A DNA stretch of 64,000 bases from a bacterium (GTDB lineage: Bacteria; Krumholzibacteriota; Krumholzibacteriia; LZORAL124-64-63), in the NCBI GenBank assembly GCA_018814885.1, contig JAHIYU010000143.1, positions 52,588 through 116,587 of the forward strand, read 5' to 3'. Made by a program: the position numbers and the translations under genes. Below, in pieces: positions 37,966-46,459 of this stretch; position 1 is the first letter of the stretch; every line of letters begins with the position of its first letter. The notes beneath the pieces were generated by a model. It was not told the DNA's origin and made no database searches. It was given only the letters and a program-made list of their open reading frames with translations.

Positions 37966-38382
37966 GTGGGCATCCTGGCCAAACGGAAGCGAAAGCGGGC
38001 GATGGGGGAGATCCCCATGGCGTCCACCAGCGACGTCGCCTTCCTGCTGCTGATCTTCTTCATCGTGATGCCGATGAAGCAGGACGAGATCGGCATCTCC
38101 CTTGTGTTGCCCGGCAAGACCGCGCAACCGACGGTGCGGATCAGGCAGAGCAACGTGGCGACAATCCGCGTGCACGCAGACCATCACCTCACCCTCGACA
38201 ACCAGCCCGTGCGGCTCTCCGACATCCAGGACATCATCAGGCGGCGCGTGGCGGAGAACGACAAGACCGTGGTCATCCTGGAGACCCATCCCGACGCCGA
38301 CTACGGCATGATGATCGCCTGCCTGGACGAGGTGAAGCTCTCCGGCGCCAGGAAGTTCACCCTCAAGACCACCCAGATGTAG
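37966..38382 (+). CDS. exbD: ExbD/TolR biopolymer transport protein (first copy)
   Basis: Partner of ExbB, 138 aa, with a single N-terminal membrane helix. GEIPMASTSDVAFLLLIFFIVM contains the conserved helix and its Asp, which is thought to carry protons. The periplasmic domain follows. The start is GTG at 37966, eight bases after GAGGAG. It is similar in plan to the next gene but clearly divergent in sequence, so the two are paralogues rather than a recent duplication. Confidence 0.92.
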   Translation: MGILAKRKRKRAMGEIPMASTSDVAFLLLIFFIVMPMKQDEIGISLVLPGKTAQPTVRIRQSNVATIRVHADHHLTLDNQPVRLSDIQDIIRRRVAENDKTVVILETHPDADYGMMIACLDEVKLSGARKFTLKTTQM

Positions 38383-38397
38383 GAAGGAGGAGAGGCC

Positions 38398-38817
38398 ATG
38401 CAGTTCGCGCGGACGACCAAGAAGGAAACATACATCCCGACCTCCTCCATGGGCGACATCGCCTTCCTGCTCCTGGTCTTCTTCATGGTGACCGTCGTGT
38501 TCACCGAGGAGACCGGCCTGGTGGTGAAGCTGCCCCGCGCCGAAGCCGGCGAGGAAGGCATACGCGAACTCATCAGCAACATCTACATCAACGCCGCGGG
38601 CAAGATCTCCATCGACGACATGATCGTGCGGCCGGGGGACGTCACCGCGGTCATGTCCCAGAAGGTCGCGGCGAACCCTTTCCTGATCGTCGCGTTCAAG
38701 ACGGACAAGCACACGCCCTATGGCGTGGTGAGCGATGTCATGGAAGGGCTGAAGGAGGCCAACGCGGTGAAGGTCTTCTTCAACACGGACATGGAACTGC
38801 CCGGCGTGGTATTCTAG
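38398..38817 (+). CDS. exbD: ExbD/TolR biopolymer transport protein (second copy)
   Basis: It is 139 aa. IPTSSMGDIAFLLLVFFMVTVVF is the single membrane helix with the conserved Asp, and a periplasmic domain ends VFFNTDMELPGVVF. GGAAGGAGGAGAGG precedes the ATG. Tandem exbD copies next to one exbB and tonB are common in FCB and Deltaproteobacteria-type Ton systems and may form a heteromeric stator (inference). Confidence 0.92.
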   Translation: MQFARTTKKETYIPTSSMGDIAFLLLVFFMVTVVFTEETGLVVKLPRAEAGEEGIRELISNIYINAAGKISIDDMIVRPGDVTAVMSQKVAANPFLIVAFKTDKHTPYGVVSDVMEGLKEANAVKVFFNTDMELPGVVF

Positions 38818-38827
38818 GCAGGTGAGG

Positions 38828-39460
38828 ATGACGACGGCGACCTACAGGGCCACCTCGGCCAACGAACTCTTCAAGGCGAAGTACAACAGGTACATCCGCT
38901 GGTCCCTGATCGCGGCTATCGTCTTCACGATCCTCTTCTTCCTGTTCTCGCCCAAATACAAGCCGAATCCCTACCGGATCTACAAGGATGAGATGTTGAT
39001 GGTGGACGTCCAGACGGCGATCGACATCCCCGACATCCCCCAGGAGACGCTCAAGCCGCAGGTGGCCGTCGAGGCCGCGCCCGACGACATGGTGGATGAC
39101 GAAACCGAAGTGGCCGACTCGCTGATCGACTCCGACGAATTCCTCGACATCGGCTCGGGTCTCGACGAGGGCGGCTCGGATTTCGAGGTCTCCCAGGACA
39201 AGCCGGTCCTGATCAGCTTCGCCCAGCCGGACTACCCCGAGATCGCCCGGGCTTCGCAACTCGAGGGGACGGTGCTGGTCAAGGTGCAGGTGGGCACCGA
39301 CGGCACTGTCCTGCAGGCCGTGGTCATCAAGTCGGTGCATCCGACCCTGGACCGCGAGGCCCTCAAGGCCGCGCGCCGCTGCAAGTTCAAGCCGGGCAGG
39401 CAGCGCGACATACCGGTCAAGGCGTGGATGGCCATTCCCTTCGCCTTCAAGCTCCACTGA
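38828..39460 (+). CDS. tonB: TonB family energy-transducing protein
   Basis: It is 210 aa. The ATG at 38828 is preferred over a GTG at 38822 because of spacing from the upstream AGG. One membrane helix (about 25-42, WSLIAAIVFTILFFLF) is followed by an acidic, unusually Pro-poor periplasmic linker (DDMVDDETEVADSLIDSDEF). The C-terminal TonB domain (about 125-210) has PDYPEIARASQLEGTVLVKV, GTDGTVLQAVVIKS and REALKAARRCKFKPG. Most TonB linkers are Pro/Lys-rich; this acidic one is unusual. It would energise the receptor at 28143 and others elsewhere. Confidence 0.93.
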   Translation: MTTATYRATSANELFKAKYNRYIRWSLIAAIVFTILFFLFSPKYKPNPYRIYKDEMLMVDVQTAIDIPDIPQETLKPQVAVEAAPDDMVDDETEVADSLIDSDEFLDIGSGLDEGGSDFEVSQDKPVLISFAQPDYPEIARASQLEGTVLVKVQVGTDGTVLQAVVIKSVHPTLDREALKAARRCKFKPGRQRDIPVKAWMAIPFAFKLH

Positions 39461-39484
39461 CCCGAAGCCGTGGACGGTTTTGCC

Positions 39485-39506
39485 GGGCGGGGATGCAACC
39501 CCGCCC
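39485..39506 (+). terminator. Hairpin after tonB
   Basis: GGGCGGGG, loop ATGCAA, CCCCGCCC: a perfect 8-bp GC stem 24 bases after the tonB stop, followed by TGCTTGCTG. Weak T content makes it a probable rather than certain terminator. Confidence 0.6.
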
Positions 39507-39615
39507 TGCTTGCTGCGTCTATATCCAGTCGGGAGAGCGGACGGGCCGCAGGCCGGAACATGCGTGGATCCGGGCCGGGTCCCCCGACAGGGCAGGAAGT
39601 CTTCCAGAAATGCGT

Positions 39616-39644
39616 TTGGCAGAGGCGCGGGTCTTGTCTACAAT
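39616..39644 (+). promoter_or_regulatory. Promoter of the tolC-like operon
   Basis: TTGGCA (39616-39621), 17 nt, TACAAT (39639-39644), 34 bases before the ATG. Confidence 0.72.
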
Positions 39645-39678
39645 CCCCGGGACCTCATCAATCCAAAGGAGTCCAGGC

Positions 39679-41064
39679 ATGGTTCGCTTGCAGGAAGCCA
39701 GCATCGGTCCGGTGGTCTTCGCTTTGGCCGCCTTCACCGCCTTGTTCGCGAGCGCCGGCGTCGCGGCGGGGCAGCCGGCGGGGAGCGTGCCGGTCTACGA
39801 TCTCTCCCAGTGCATCGGCATCGCGCTGGACGGCAGCCGCTCCCTGGCCATCGCCGGGGAGAACACCTACGTGGCCAGGCATGGTGTGCGGCAGGCGTGG
39901 GGAGCGTTCCTGCCCGATCTTAGCTCCAGCTACACGTGGCAGCGCAGCGAGCGGACCGACTTCGGCTACGAGATCCGCGATCCCAGCACGGGCGCCCTGC
40001 TGAGCACGATCGATCTGGATACCCAGTACAAGGACAAGCGCCTGTCCCTGAACAGCAGCTTCACGGTCTTCGGCGGCTTCCGTAAATTCGGCGGGCTCAA
40101 GTCGGCGCGCAACGAGCAGCGCGCGGCGGCAGCCGATTACGCCTACAGCCGACAGCTGGTGATCCAGACGGTCTCGGTCGCCTACATCAACCTGCTGCGC
40201 AACCAGCGGCTGCTGGAGGTGGCGCAGGAGGCGCGTGACCTGGCCGGACGGGAGCTGGAGAAGACCGAGACCTATCACCGGATCGGCAGCGCCGCCCGGA
40301 GCGATGTCCTGCAGGCGAAGGTGCGGCTGGAGCAGACGCGCCTGGACGAGATCCGCGCCCGCAACGCCGTCGCCCAGTCGTTCGCGGACCTGGCGCACGC
40401 CATGAATCGCCCCCTGCTGGACCGCTTCGAGGTGGATCCGTCGCTGCTGGACGCGGAATCCGACGTGGAACAGCTGGATGTGCTCTTCGCCGAAGCCCTC
40501 CAGAAGCGCCCCGATCTCCAGAGCAGCGCTTTCACCCTGGCCGCCCGCGAGGGCGACGTGATGACGGCCGGCTCGCAGCTGTGGCCGCAACTGAACCTCT
40601 TCGGCAGCTATTCCCGCTCCGAGAACGAATCGGAGTTCCGTTTCGGCGCCCAGGAATCGGACGCCGTGAGCTGGGGCTACCAGGTAAGCTGGAACATCTT
40701 CGACCGCCTGCAGACGCTCTCCGGACGCTCGCAGGCCAAGGCGCGCCAGCGCATCGCCGAGTACAACCTGGACCAGGCGCGTCTGGACGCGCAGCTCGAG
40801 GTCCGGCAGCTGTACAACAGCCTGATCGAAGCGCGGGAACGCATCTCCCTGACCCGCGAGACCATCGCCAACGCCCAGGAGCAGCTGCGGCTCGCCCAGG
40901 AGCGGTTCCGCGTCGGCGCGGGCACCATGCTCGACCAGATCACCGCCCAGGTGAATCTCTCCCAGGCCCAGAGCGACGAGGTGCAGGCCATCAGCGATTC
41001 GGTCATCGCCTCGCTGCAGCTGGAACGGGCCGTGGGGCGCCCGCTCGATCGGCTGGCCCGGTGA
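39679..41064 (+). CDS. TolC-family outer-membrane efflux/secretion channel
   Basis: It is 461 aa. AAAGGAG precedes the ATG, and the signal peptide ends near GVAAG. The two-fold TolC repeat is visible: long helical hairpins ([35 protein letters not shown] and [33 protein letters not shown]) each followed by beta segments. It should form the trimeric outer-membrane duct of a tripartite exporter or type I secretion system. An ATPase gene overlaps its stop by one base, but no adaptor (MacA/HlyD) or permease gene is present nearby. Confidence 0.92.
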   Translation: MVRLQEASIGPVVFALAAFTALFASAGVAAGQPAGSVPVYDLSQCIGIALDGSRSLAIAGENTYVARHGVRQAWGAFLPDLSSSYTWQRSERTDFGYEIRDPSTGALLSTIDLDTQYKDKRLSLNSSFTVFGGFRKFGGLKSARNEQRAAAADYAYSRQLVIQTVSVAYINLLRNQRLLEVAQEARDLAGRELEKTETYHRIGSAARSDVLQAKVRLEQTRLDEIRARNAVAQSFADLAHAMNRPLLDRFEVDPSLLDAESDVEQLDVLFAEALQKRPDLQSSAFTLAAREGDVMTAGSQLWPQLNLFGSYSRSENESEFRFGAQESDAVSWGYQVSWNIFDRLQTLSGRSQAKARQRIAEYNLDQARLDAQLEVRQLYNSLIEARERISLTRETIANAQEQLRLAQERFRVGAGTMLDQITAQVNLSQAQSDEVQAISDSVIASLQLERAVGRPLDRLAR

Positions 41065-41774
41065 TGGAAGGCCGGGCCGGCGATGCGCTCATCGAGATCT
41101 CGAACCTCTCGAAGATCTACCACGTGGGCGACGAAGAGGTGCGGGCGGTAGACGACGTGGATCTCTCGGTCGACCGCGGCGAATACGTGGCCGTCATGGG
41201 CGCGAGCGGATCGGGCAAATCCACGCTCATGAACCTGGTCGGCTGCCTGGACACGCCCAGTACGGGCAACTACCGTCTCAACGGCCAGGAAGTGGCCAGC
41301 CTCGACGACGATGCACTGGCCGGGATCCGCAACCGCGAGATCGGCTTCGTGTTCCAGACCTTCAACCTGCTGCCGCGCCTCACCGCGACGCAGAACATCG
41401 AGCTCCCCCTGATCTACGGCGGCATGGGCCAGGCCGAACGCAGGCGCCGTGTGGCGGAGGCCCTGGCGCAGGTCAGCCTGACGGATCGCGCCGCGCATCG
41501 CCCCAACGAGCTGAGCGGCGGCCAGCGGCAGCGGGTGGCCATCGCCCGCGCCCTGGTGGGGCGGCCCTCGCTGTTGCTGGCGGACGAACCCACCGGCAAC
41601 CTCGATTCGGCCACCAGCGAGGAAATCATGGACGTCCTCGATGCGCTGCACGACGCCGGGCACACGATTCTCGTGGTCACCCACGAGGAGGACATCGCCG
41701 CCCACACCAAACGGATCATCCGCCTGAAGGACGGGCGCATTGAGAGCGACCAATCCCGCACGTCCACCCACTGA
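41064..41774 (+). CDS. LolD/MacB-type ABC transporter ATPase (no permease gene nearby)
   Basis: It is 236 aa, a single ABC ATPase domain. Walker A is GASGSGKST, the family-specific [14 protein letters not shown] follows, then [18 protein letters not shown], the signature [15 protein letters not shown], and Walker [16 protein letters not shown] with VVTHE. These are diagnostic for the LolD/FtsE/MacB class that works with FtsX-like permeases. The start ATG overlaps the tolC stop. No FtsX/MacB/LolC-like permease or adaptor follows; instead a GWxTD-like exported protein overlaps its end by 35 bases. Confidence 0.93.
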   Translation: MEGRAGDALIEISNLSKIYHVGDEEVRAVDDVDLSVDRGEYVAVMGASGSGKSTLMNLVGCLDTPSTGNYRLNGQEVASLDDDALAGIRNREIGFVFQTFNLLPRLTATQNIELPLIYGGMGQAERRRRVAEALAQVSLTDRAAHRPNELSGGQRQRVAIARALVGRPSLLLADEPTGNLDSATSEEIMDVLDALHDAGHTILVVTHEEDIAAHTKRIIRLKDGRIESDQSRTSTH

Positions 41775-42999
41775 GCGCGCTGCCCGCCGCCGGCTGCCGG
41801 CGGCGGTCCTGGCGCTGCTGCTCTGCGCCGCTCATGGCCACGCGCGGCCGCCGCTGCCGGCCCCGTCGGCGCTCGAAGCCACGGTGGCCTCGCGTTTCGC
41901 GGTCGACGGCGACGTGACCGCGGTGGTGCACGTGTCGCTGCCCTACCGAGCCCTGGTCTTCAAGCGCGACGGGGATCGGTTCACCTCCACGCTGCAGGTG
42001 TCCGTGGTGGCGAAAGCGGGGGGCAAGCGGATCGGCGGCGGTTTCGCCGCGGTCACGGCCGCCGCCCCCGACTACCCGGCCACCCGCTCGGACGAACGCC
42101 TCTGGTGCGCCGTCGACGTGCCGCTGACCGTGCAGAAGGAGGCCGTCCTGCAGCTGCGGGCGACCGTGGCCGGCACCAGCCGGACCTGGGAGCGCGACCT
42201 GCGTTTCGATCCGGTGGCGGCCGGCGCCGTCCCCTTCCATTTCACCGGTTTTCACTGGAACCTGGACCTCGGCGCCGCCGCGGAACACGTCGTCGGCTCC
42301 GGGACGGATACCTTGACGGCCGTGATCACGCTGGCAGCGCATTCCGTGCGCAAAGACGCGCCGTCGCGCGCCGACCTGCAGATCCTGGTGCGCAACGGTC
42401 AGGGTCAGGAGCGTATCCTGGAACGCGTCGCCCTGACCCGCGCGTCCGGCGATACCGTGGTCGAGCGGTTGTCGGTGCCCGCGACGGGGATGCCCTTCGG
42501 CCCGCTGGTATTCACGGCGCGCATCATTGCGGACGACGGCGCGTCGCTCGACCTGATGCCGGGACGCGAATTCGTGAACCTGGCCGTGCCCTGGGACGAC
42601 GAGGCGGCCTGGCGGCGGCACGTGGGCTGGCTGGAGATGATCGTCGACGGCGACCGTCGCCGCACGCTGGCCGGCACCTCGCCCGCGGGCCGGCCGGCGG
42701 CCTGGCGGGAGGTCTGGCGCGAGCGTCCGCCCGACGCCCGGCCCGTCGAACGCGAGCACTTGATGCGCATAGTCGAGGCGGACCGCCGCTTCGGGCGGTT
42801 CGGGCGCGGGGCTCTGAGCGACCAGGGACGCATCTTCATCTTTAACGGCGAGCCGGACCGCATCGAGACCCTGGAGATGGATGCGACCTATCCCGGCGCC
42901 TGGCAGATCTGGTACTATCGCGGCACCGGCCTGCTGTATCGTTTCTACGATGCTTACGGGATGGGCGACTACCGCCTCTACGACACGGCACCCTATTGA
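41740..42999 (+). CDS. GWxTD-domain-like exported protein (second copy)
   Basis: It is 419 aa from a TTG at 41740 that has GAAGGA eight bases upstream and overlaps the ATPase gene by 35 bases. The signal peptide is about residues 18-36 ([17 protein letters not shown]). The body is beta-rich. The C-terminal quarter has [20 protein letters not shown] and, after an IE and a short run, [15 protein letters not shown]. That is the same degenerate GWxTD core as at 35158. Translational coupling to the orphan ATPase suggests a functional link with it and with TolC (inference). Confidence 0.65.
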   Translation: MRATNPARPPTERAARRRLPAAVLALLLCAAHGHARPPLPAPSALEATVASRFAVDGDVTAVVHVSLPYRALVFKRDGDRFTSTLQVSVVAKAGGKRIGGGFAAVTAAAPDYPATRSDERLWCAVDVPLTVQKEAVLQLRATVAGTSRTWERDLRFDPVAAGAVPFHFTGFHWNLDLGAAAEHVVGSGTDTLTAVITLAAHSVRKDAPSRADLQILVRNGQGQERILERVALTRASGDTVVERLSVPATGMPFGPLVFTARIIADDGASLDLMPGREFVNLAVPWDDEAAWRRHVGWLEMIVDGDRRRTLAGTSPAGRPAAWREVWRERPPDARPVEREHLMRIVEADRRFGRFGRGALSDQGRIFIFNGEPDRIETLEMDATYPGAWQIWYYRGTGLLYRFYDAYGMGDYRLYDTAPY

Positions 43000-43017
43000 T
43001 GACCTAGTGAGGAAGCC

Positions 43018-44172
43018 ATGGACATGCTCCGCCACGCACTGCTCGGCGCCGCGTTGCTCTGCTGCGCCGCGCCCGCCTCCGCCACCTCCGCGCGCGTCGA
43101 GAGCCTGGGCGGCGGCGGCGACTACTTCGAGGACGTCGACAACGTCCTGCGCTGGTACGGCTCGCTGCCCTCGTACGGCGGGACGGCGCTGTTCGAGCTG
43201 GGGGAGAAGACGTCCGGCGCCTCGATACGCAACCGCGGCGCGGCGATCCTGGCGGAACTCGACCGGGACGGGGCCTGGGGTACGGCCGGAATGTTCCTCT
43301 TCGGCGACAACAGCGACGAGGTGATCCGGCTGGCCTGGGGCCGGCGGCTCGGCGCCGTGCGTCTGGGAATCCAGTGGAAACTGAGCTGGGAGAGCTACGG
43401 GTGGTACGATCATGACGCGTCGTCCGTGGGCTGGCTGGACGCAGTGGATCAGGTCTTCGGCGCCGGCCTACGCTGGGAAATGGACGACCGCACCTATCTC
43501 GACGTCGCGGCGGACATCACCGAGGCGGGCCGGGAAGTAGAGATGGGGGACGCGACGATCGAGCCCGAGAATTTCAGCGTTGAAACGTATAGCTGGCGAT
43601 GCAGGGGATTCCACGCGTTAAGCGATGCGACTGTGATCGTGCCCCTGGTCTCGTACGACCGGTTCCTGCAGACGGCCTATCTCTCCGCACAAGACGGCGT
43701 CTACGACTGGGATCTGGATGCGTTCCAAGCCGGTCTCGGTTTCAATCATCTCCCCGACGCCGACACCATGCTCGTGGGCTCGTTCACCTACGGGCTCACG
43801 CACGATTCGCGGGCGCATCCCCGCGACGAGTCCGACGAGAACAGGCTGACGGCGACGTATCACGCGTACGATCTGCGGCTGGGCGTGGAAAGGCGGCTGC
43901 TGGGCTGGTTGACCTTGCGGGCCGGCGCCTGGCAGTCGCTCGTCCTCCACGATGTCGTGGTCCAGGAATCCCCGGGCGGACCCGGGGTCGCGGATCGGTC
44001 CAGCGATGAGGATCTGGATATCAGCCTGGGTATCGCGCTGCACTTCGGGCCGTTCGACGCCGATTTCGCCTTCCAGGAGAACGCTCCCTTCAACTTCGGC
44101 TCCTTCATCACCCAGGCTGAGACCTACGAGGATTCCACCTGGTCCAGGATCACCCTGCAATGCGTCTTCTAG
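43018..44172 (+). CDS. Predicted outer-membrane beta-barrel protein
   Basis: It is 384 aa. The signal peptide ends APASA. RVESLGGGGDYFEDVDNVLRWYG follows, then many amphipathic strands with aromatic girdles (WSRITLQCVF at the end, with C-terminal Phe). The opening resembles barrel proteins whose first strands carry a GG.GxYFxD-like motif. No enzymatic motif is visible. It begins 18 bases after the second GWxTD-like gene and is the last gene of the tolC operon. The function is unknown; channel or surface scaffold are the options. Confidence 0.7.
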   Translation: MDMLRHALLGAALLCCAAPASATSARVESLGGGGDYFEDVDNVLRWYGSLPSYGGTALFELGEKTSGASIRNRGAAILAELDRDGAWGTAGMFLFGDNSDEVIRLAWGRRLGAVRLGIQWKLSWESYGWYDHDASSVGWLDAVDQVFGAGLRWEMDDRTYLDVAADITEAGREVEMGDATIEPENFSVETYSWRCRGFHALSDATVIVPLVSYDRFLQTAYLSAQDGVYDWDLDAFQAGLGFNHLPDADTMLVGSFTYGLTHDSRAHPRDESDENRLTATYHAYDLRLGVERRLLGWLTLRAGAWQSLVLHDVVVQESPGGPGVADRSSDEDLDISLGIALHFGPFDADFAFQENAPFNFGSFITQAETYEDSTWSRITLQCVF

Positions 44173-44221
44173 GGATGTCGGCCGGGTCGCCGCGGTATCC
44201 CGCGGGTGACGCGGCGCGCGA

Positions 44222-44261
44222 CGAAGAAACGCGAGGGCGGGCCAGGCGGCTCGCCCTCGCG
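44222..44261 (-). terminator. Terminator of lysC (- strand)
   Basis: A 14-bp stem with one G-T pair (44230-44243 with 44248-44261, loop AGGC). On the - strand it is followed by GTTTCTTCG. On the + strand it has no T-run but could still block read-through from the barrel gene. Confidence 0.72.
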
Positions 44262-44282
44262 GCGCGTAAGCTCTGAAACGGA

Positions 44283-45542
44283 TCACTCCCCGGTAAGGAA
44301 CGCGTCGTGCAGGGGCTGCTGCAGCGCCGCGCCGTCGTCGGCGCTCACGAGCAGCCGCAGCAGGGGACCGTCGGTCAGCAGGACGCGATCGATCACGCCG
44401 AGAGACGCCAGCAGTTCCTCGACCCGGCCGTGGACCGACAGCCAGTTTGTCGCGGGGCGTCCCGCTAGGGTGATGCAGCACAGGCCTCGCCTGAACCGGA
44501 GTGACGTCTCGTGCGCGGCGGCGGCCGGCGCCAGCCTGTCGTGCAGCGCCGAGGCGTCCGAACTGGGCAGCAGCGCGCGCCAGACCCGCTCCTGGTCGTC
44601 GCGCAGCCATTCGCCGAGGAAGAGGCCGGCGCCGCTCGCGGCGACGGCGACGGCGCGGAAGTCGGCGAAAGCCGCGGCGTCCTTGCAGGCGACCTCCAGC
44701 AGCGCCACGTCGTCCCGGGCCACCAGGGAGAGGGGCCGGTATCGACAGGCATCGACGGGCGGCTCCTGCGCCTCAGGCGTAGCGGCCGTGGGCATCACCC
44801 GCGTGCCGGGGGTGTCGTGGAAGCTGGAACCGATGAACAGCGGCACGCCGTGGCGCCTCGCGTAGTCCACGGCCCGGGGATGGACGACCTCGCAGCCGGC
44901 GTCGGCCAGCGTGGCGAGCTCCTCGTAGGTGAGCGTGTCGTACCGGCGCACGCCGGACAGACGGTGCGGATCGCCGGTGAAGACGCCATCGACGTCCTTG
45001 AGGATCTCGCATCGTTCGGCGCCGAGGGCCGCGGCCAGGGCGACCGCGGTGGCGTCGCTGCCGCCGCGGCCGAGCGTAGTCACCTCCCGGTCGCGGCTGA
45101 CGCCCTGGAAGCCGGCCACCACGACGACGTGCCCCGCGGCGAGGGCCTCGCGTACGCGGTCGCCCTTTACCTCCAGGATGCAGGCCTCGGTGTGGCTGCA
45201 GTCCGTGATCAGGCCGCATTGCGATCCGGTGAAGGAGATGGCGGAGCAGCCGTGGGCCTGCAGGGCCATGGAGAGCAGGGTCATCGAGATGCGCTCGCCG
45301 ACCGAGAGCAGCAGGTCCAGTTCGCGGCGCGGAGGTTGCGGAGCGACCGAACGCGCCAGGTGTTCGAGTTCGTCGGTGTGGTGGCCCATCGCACTGACCA
45401 CCACCACGAGGCGGTATCCCTCTTGCTTCTTGGCGACGAGATCGCCGGCCACCGCGCCGATCCTTTCCACCGAGGCGATGGACGTTCCCCCGTACTTGCG
45501 CACGAGAATCGGCTGTTCGGCGGGATTGCGGGCTGGAGTCAC
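44283..45542 (-). CDS. lysC: Aspartate kinase
   Basis: Phosphorylates aspartate, the first step to lysine, threonine, methionine and diaminopimelate (needed for peptidoglycan). It is 419 aa. The GTG at 45542 has GAGGAG just upstream. Kinase motifs are RKYGGTS (about 15-21), VVSAMG, LSVGERISMTLL, TLGRGGSDATAVALAAAL, DVDGVFTGDPH and HPRAVDYARRHGVPLFIGSSF. The C-terminal regulatory part (about 275-419) is ACT-like but poorly conserved, with few recognisable SxVxxSxxxMxxxxG positions, so its feedback response cannot be inferred. It is transcribed alone. Confidence 0.93.
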   Translation of the reverse strand: MTPARNPAEQPILVRKYGGTSIASVERIGAVAGDLVAKKQEGYRLVVVVSAMGHHTDELEHLARSVAPQPPRRELDLLLSVGERISMTLLSMALQAHGCSAISFTGSQCGLITDCSHTEACILEVKGDRVREALAAGHVVVVAGFQGVSRDREVTTLGRGGSDATAVALAAALGAERCEILKDVDGVFTGDPHRLSGVRRYDTLTYEELATLADAGCEVVHPRAVDYARRHGVPLFIGSSFHDTPGTRVMPTAATPEAQEPPVDACRYRPLSLVARDDVALLEVACKDAAAFADFRAVAVAASGAGLFLGEWLRDDQERVWRALLPSSDASALHDRLAPAAAAHETSLRFRRGLCCITLAGRPATNWLSVHGRVEELLASLGVIDRVLLTDGPLLRLLVSADDGAALQQPLHDAFLTGE

Positions 45543-45577
45543 GGTCGCTCCTCGCGGCTGGCGCTGGGGGTCGGCGA

Positions 45578-45606
45578 AGCATAGGTTGCGGCTTGGATCA
45601 GAACAA
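45578..45606 (-). promoter_or_regulatory. Promoter of lysC
   Basis: On the - strand: TTGTTC (45606-45601), 17 nt, TATGCT (45583-45578). The leader is only about 30 nt, too short for a lysine riboswitch. Confidence 0.6.
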
Positions 45607-45638
45607 GTTAAAACGGCCCGTAACCCTACGAAAAAGGG

Positions 45639-45667
45639 TTGCTCAGCCCAAATTGCCATGCTAGATT
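45639..45667 (+). promoter_or_regulatory. Promoter of the radC-mre operon
   Basis: TTGCTC (45639-45644), 17 nt, TAGATT (45662-45667), divergent from the lysC promoter with 32 bases between the two -35 boxes. Confidence 0.6.
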
Positions 45668-45694
45668 GGCGCATCCTCCCCAGGGGGAGGTAGG

Positions 45695-46423
45695 GTGTTA
45701 AAAACAAATGAGATACGGAAATCGCACCTCGACAGGACGTCGGCCGTATGTCCCGTCGGGCCGCGCGACCCCCTGAGTCCGCGCGGCCGGTTGTTGCGTC
45801 TGGGTTCCAAGGCGCTGTCACCTGGTGAGATTCTTGCACTGGTCATCGGCGCCGGCGGTGTCGCGCCGCCGGCCGTGACGGCCGAGCGTCTGCTGTCCAG
45901 ATACGGCTCACTCAGCGCGCTGGCGGACCTCGACCCGGATCTGCTCTGCCGCGAGAGCGGCGTGGGCCCCGCACGGGCGACCCGGCTGGCGGCCGCGTTC
46001 GAGCTGGGGGCGAGAGCCCTGGACAGGACTGGCGGGGCCGGTCCCGCCGTGAAGCGGCCCGCGGACGCGCTGCCGTTGCTCGAGGAAGAGTTCAGGGGGT
46101 GCGACCGCGAGCATTTCCTGGCGCTGCACCTCGATGCCAGGCATCGCGTGACACGCGTGGAGACGGTCTCGGTCGGTTGCCTGGACGCGTCGATCGTCCA
46201 TCCGCGCGAAGTGTTCAAGACGGCCGTGGCCCGCGGCGCCGCCGCGGTGATCGTGGCGCACAATCATCCGTCGGGCTGCGCGGAGCCGAGTCGCGACGAC
46301 CTGGCGCTCACGTCGCGGCTGTCCGACTGCGGACGGCTGCTGGGAATCGAATTGCTGGACCACATCATCGTCGGGCGCGGTGAATTCACGAGTATCCGGG
46401 AGCATGGTTGGCCCGGCGAATGA
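45695..46423 (+). CDS. radC: RadC family JAMM-domain protein
   Basis: It is 242 aa. An N-terminal helix-hairpin-helix part (LLSRYGSLSALADLD, ESGVGPARATRLAAA) precedes a JAMM/MPN metalloprotease-like domain with the metal motif AHNHPSGCAEPSRDD. The historical DNA-repair role has not held up and the true function is unsettled. The start is GTG at 45695 with GGGGGAGG upstream. radC before mreB is a widespread arrangement (for example Bacillus). Confidence 0.94.
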   Translation: MLKTNEIRKSHLDRTSAVCPVGPRDPLSPRGRLLRLGSKALSPGEILALVIGAGGVAPPAVTAERLLSRYGSLSALADLDPDLLCRESGVGPARATRLAAAFELGARALDRTGGAGPAVKRPADALPLLEEEFRGCDREHFLALHLDARHRVTRVETVSVGCLDASIVHPREVFKTAVARGAAAVIVAHNHPSGCAEPSRDDLALTSRLSDCGRLLGIELLDHIIVGRGEFTSIREHGWPGE

Positions 46424-46459
46424 GGGCGGCGCGACGATAGCGATGCAGGAGGAGTCTTG

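Noticed and set aside
45543-45577. Lysine riboswitch before lysC
   Set aside because: The predicted lysC leader is about 30 nt; a lysine riboswitch needs well over 150 nt.
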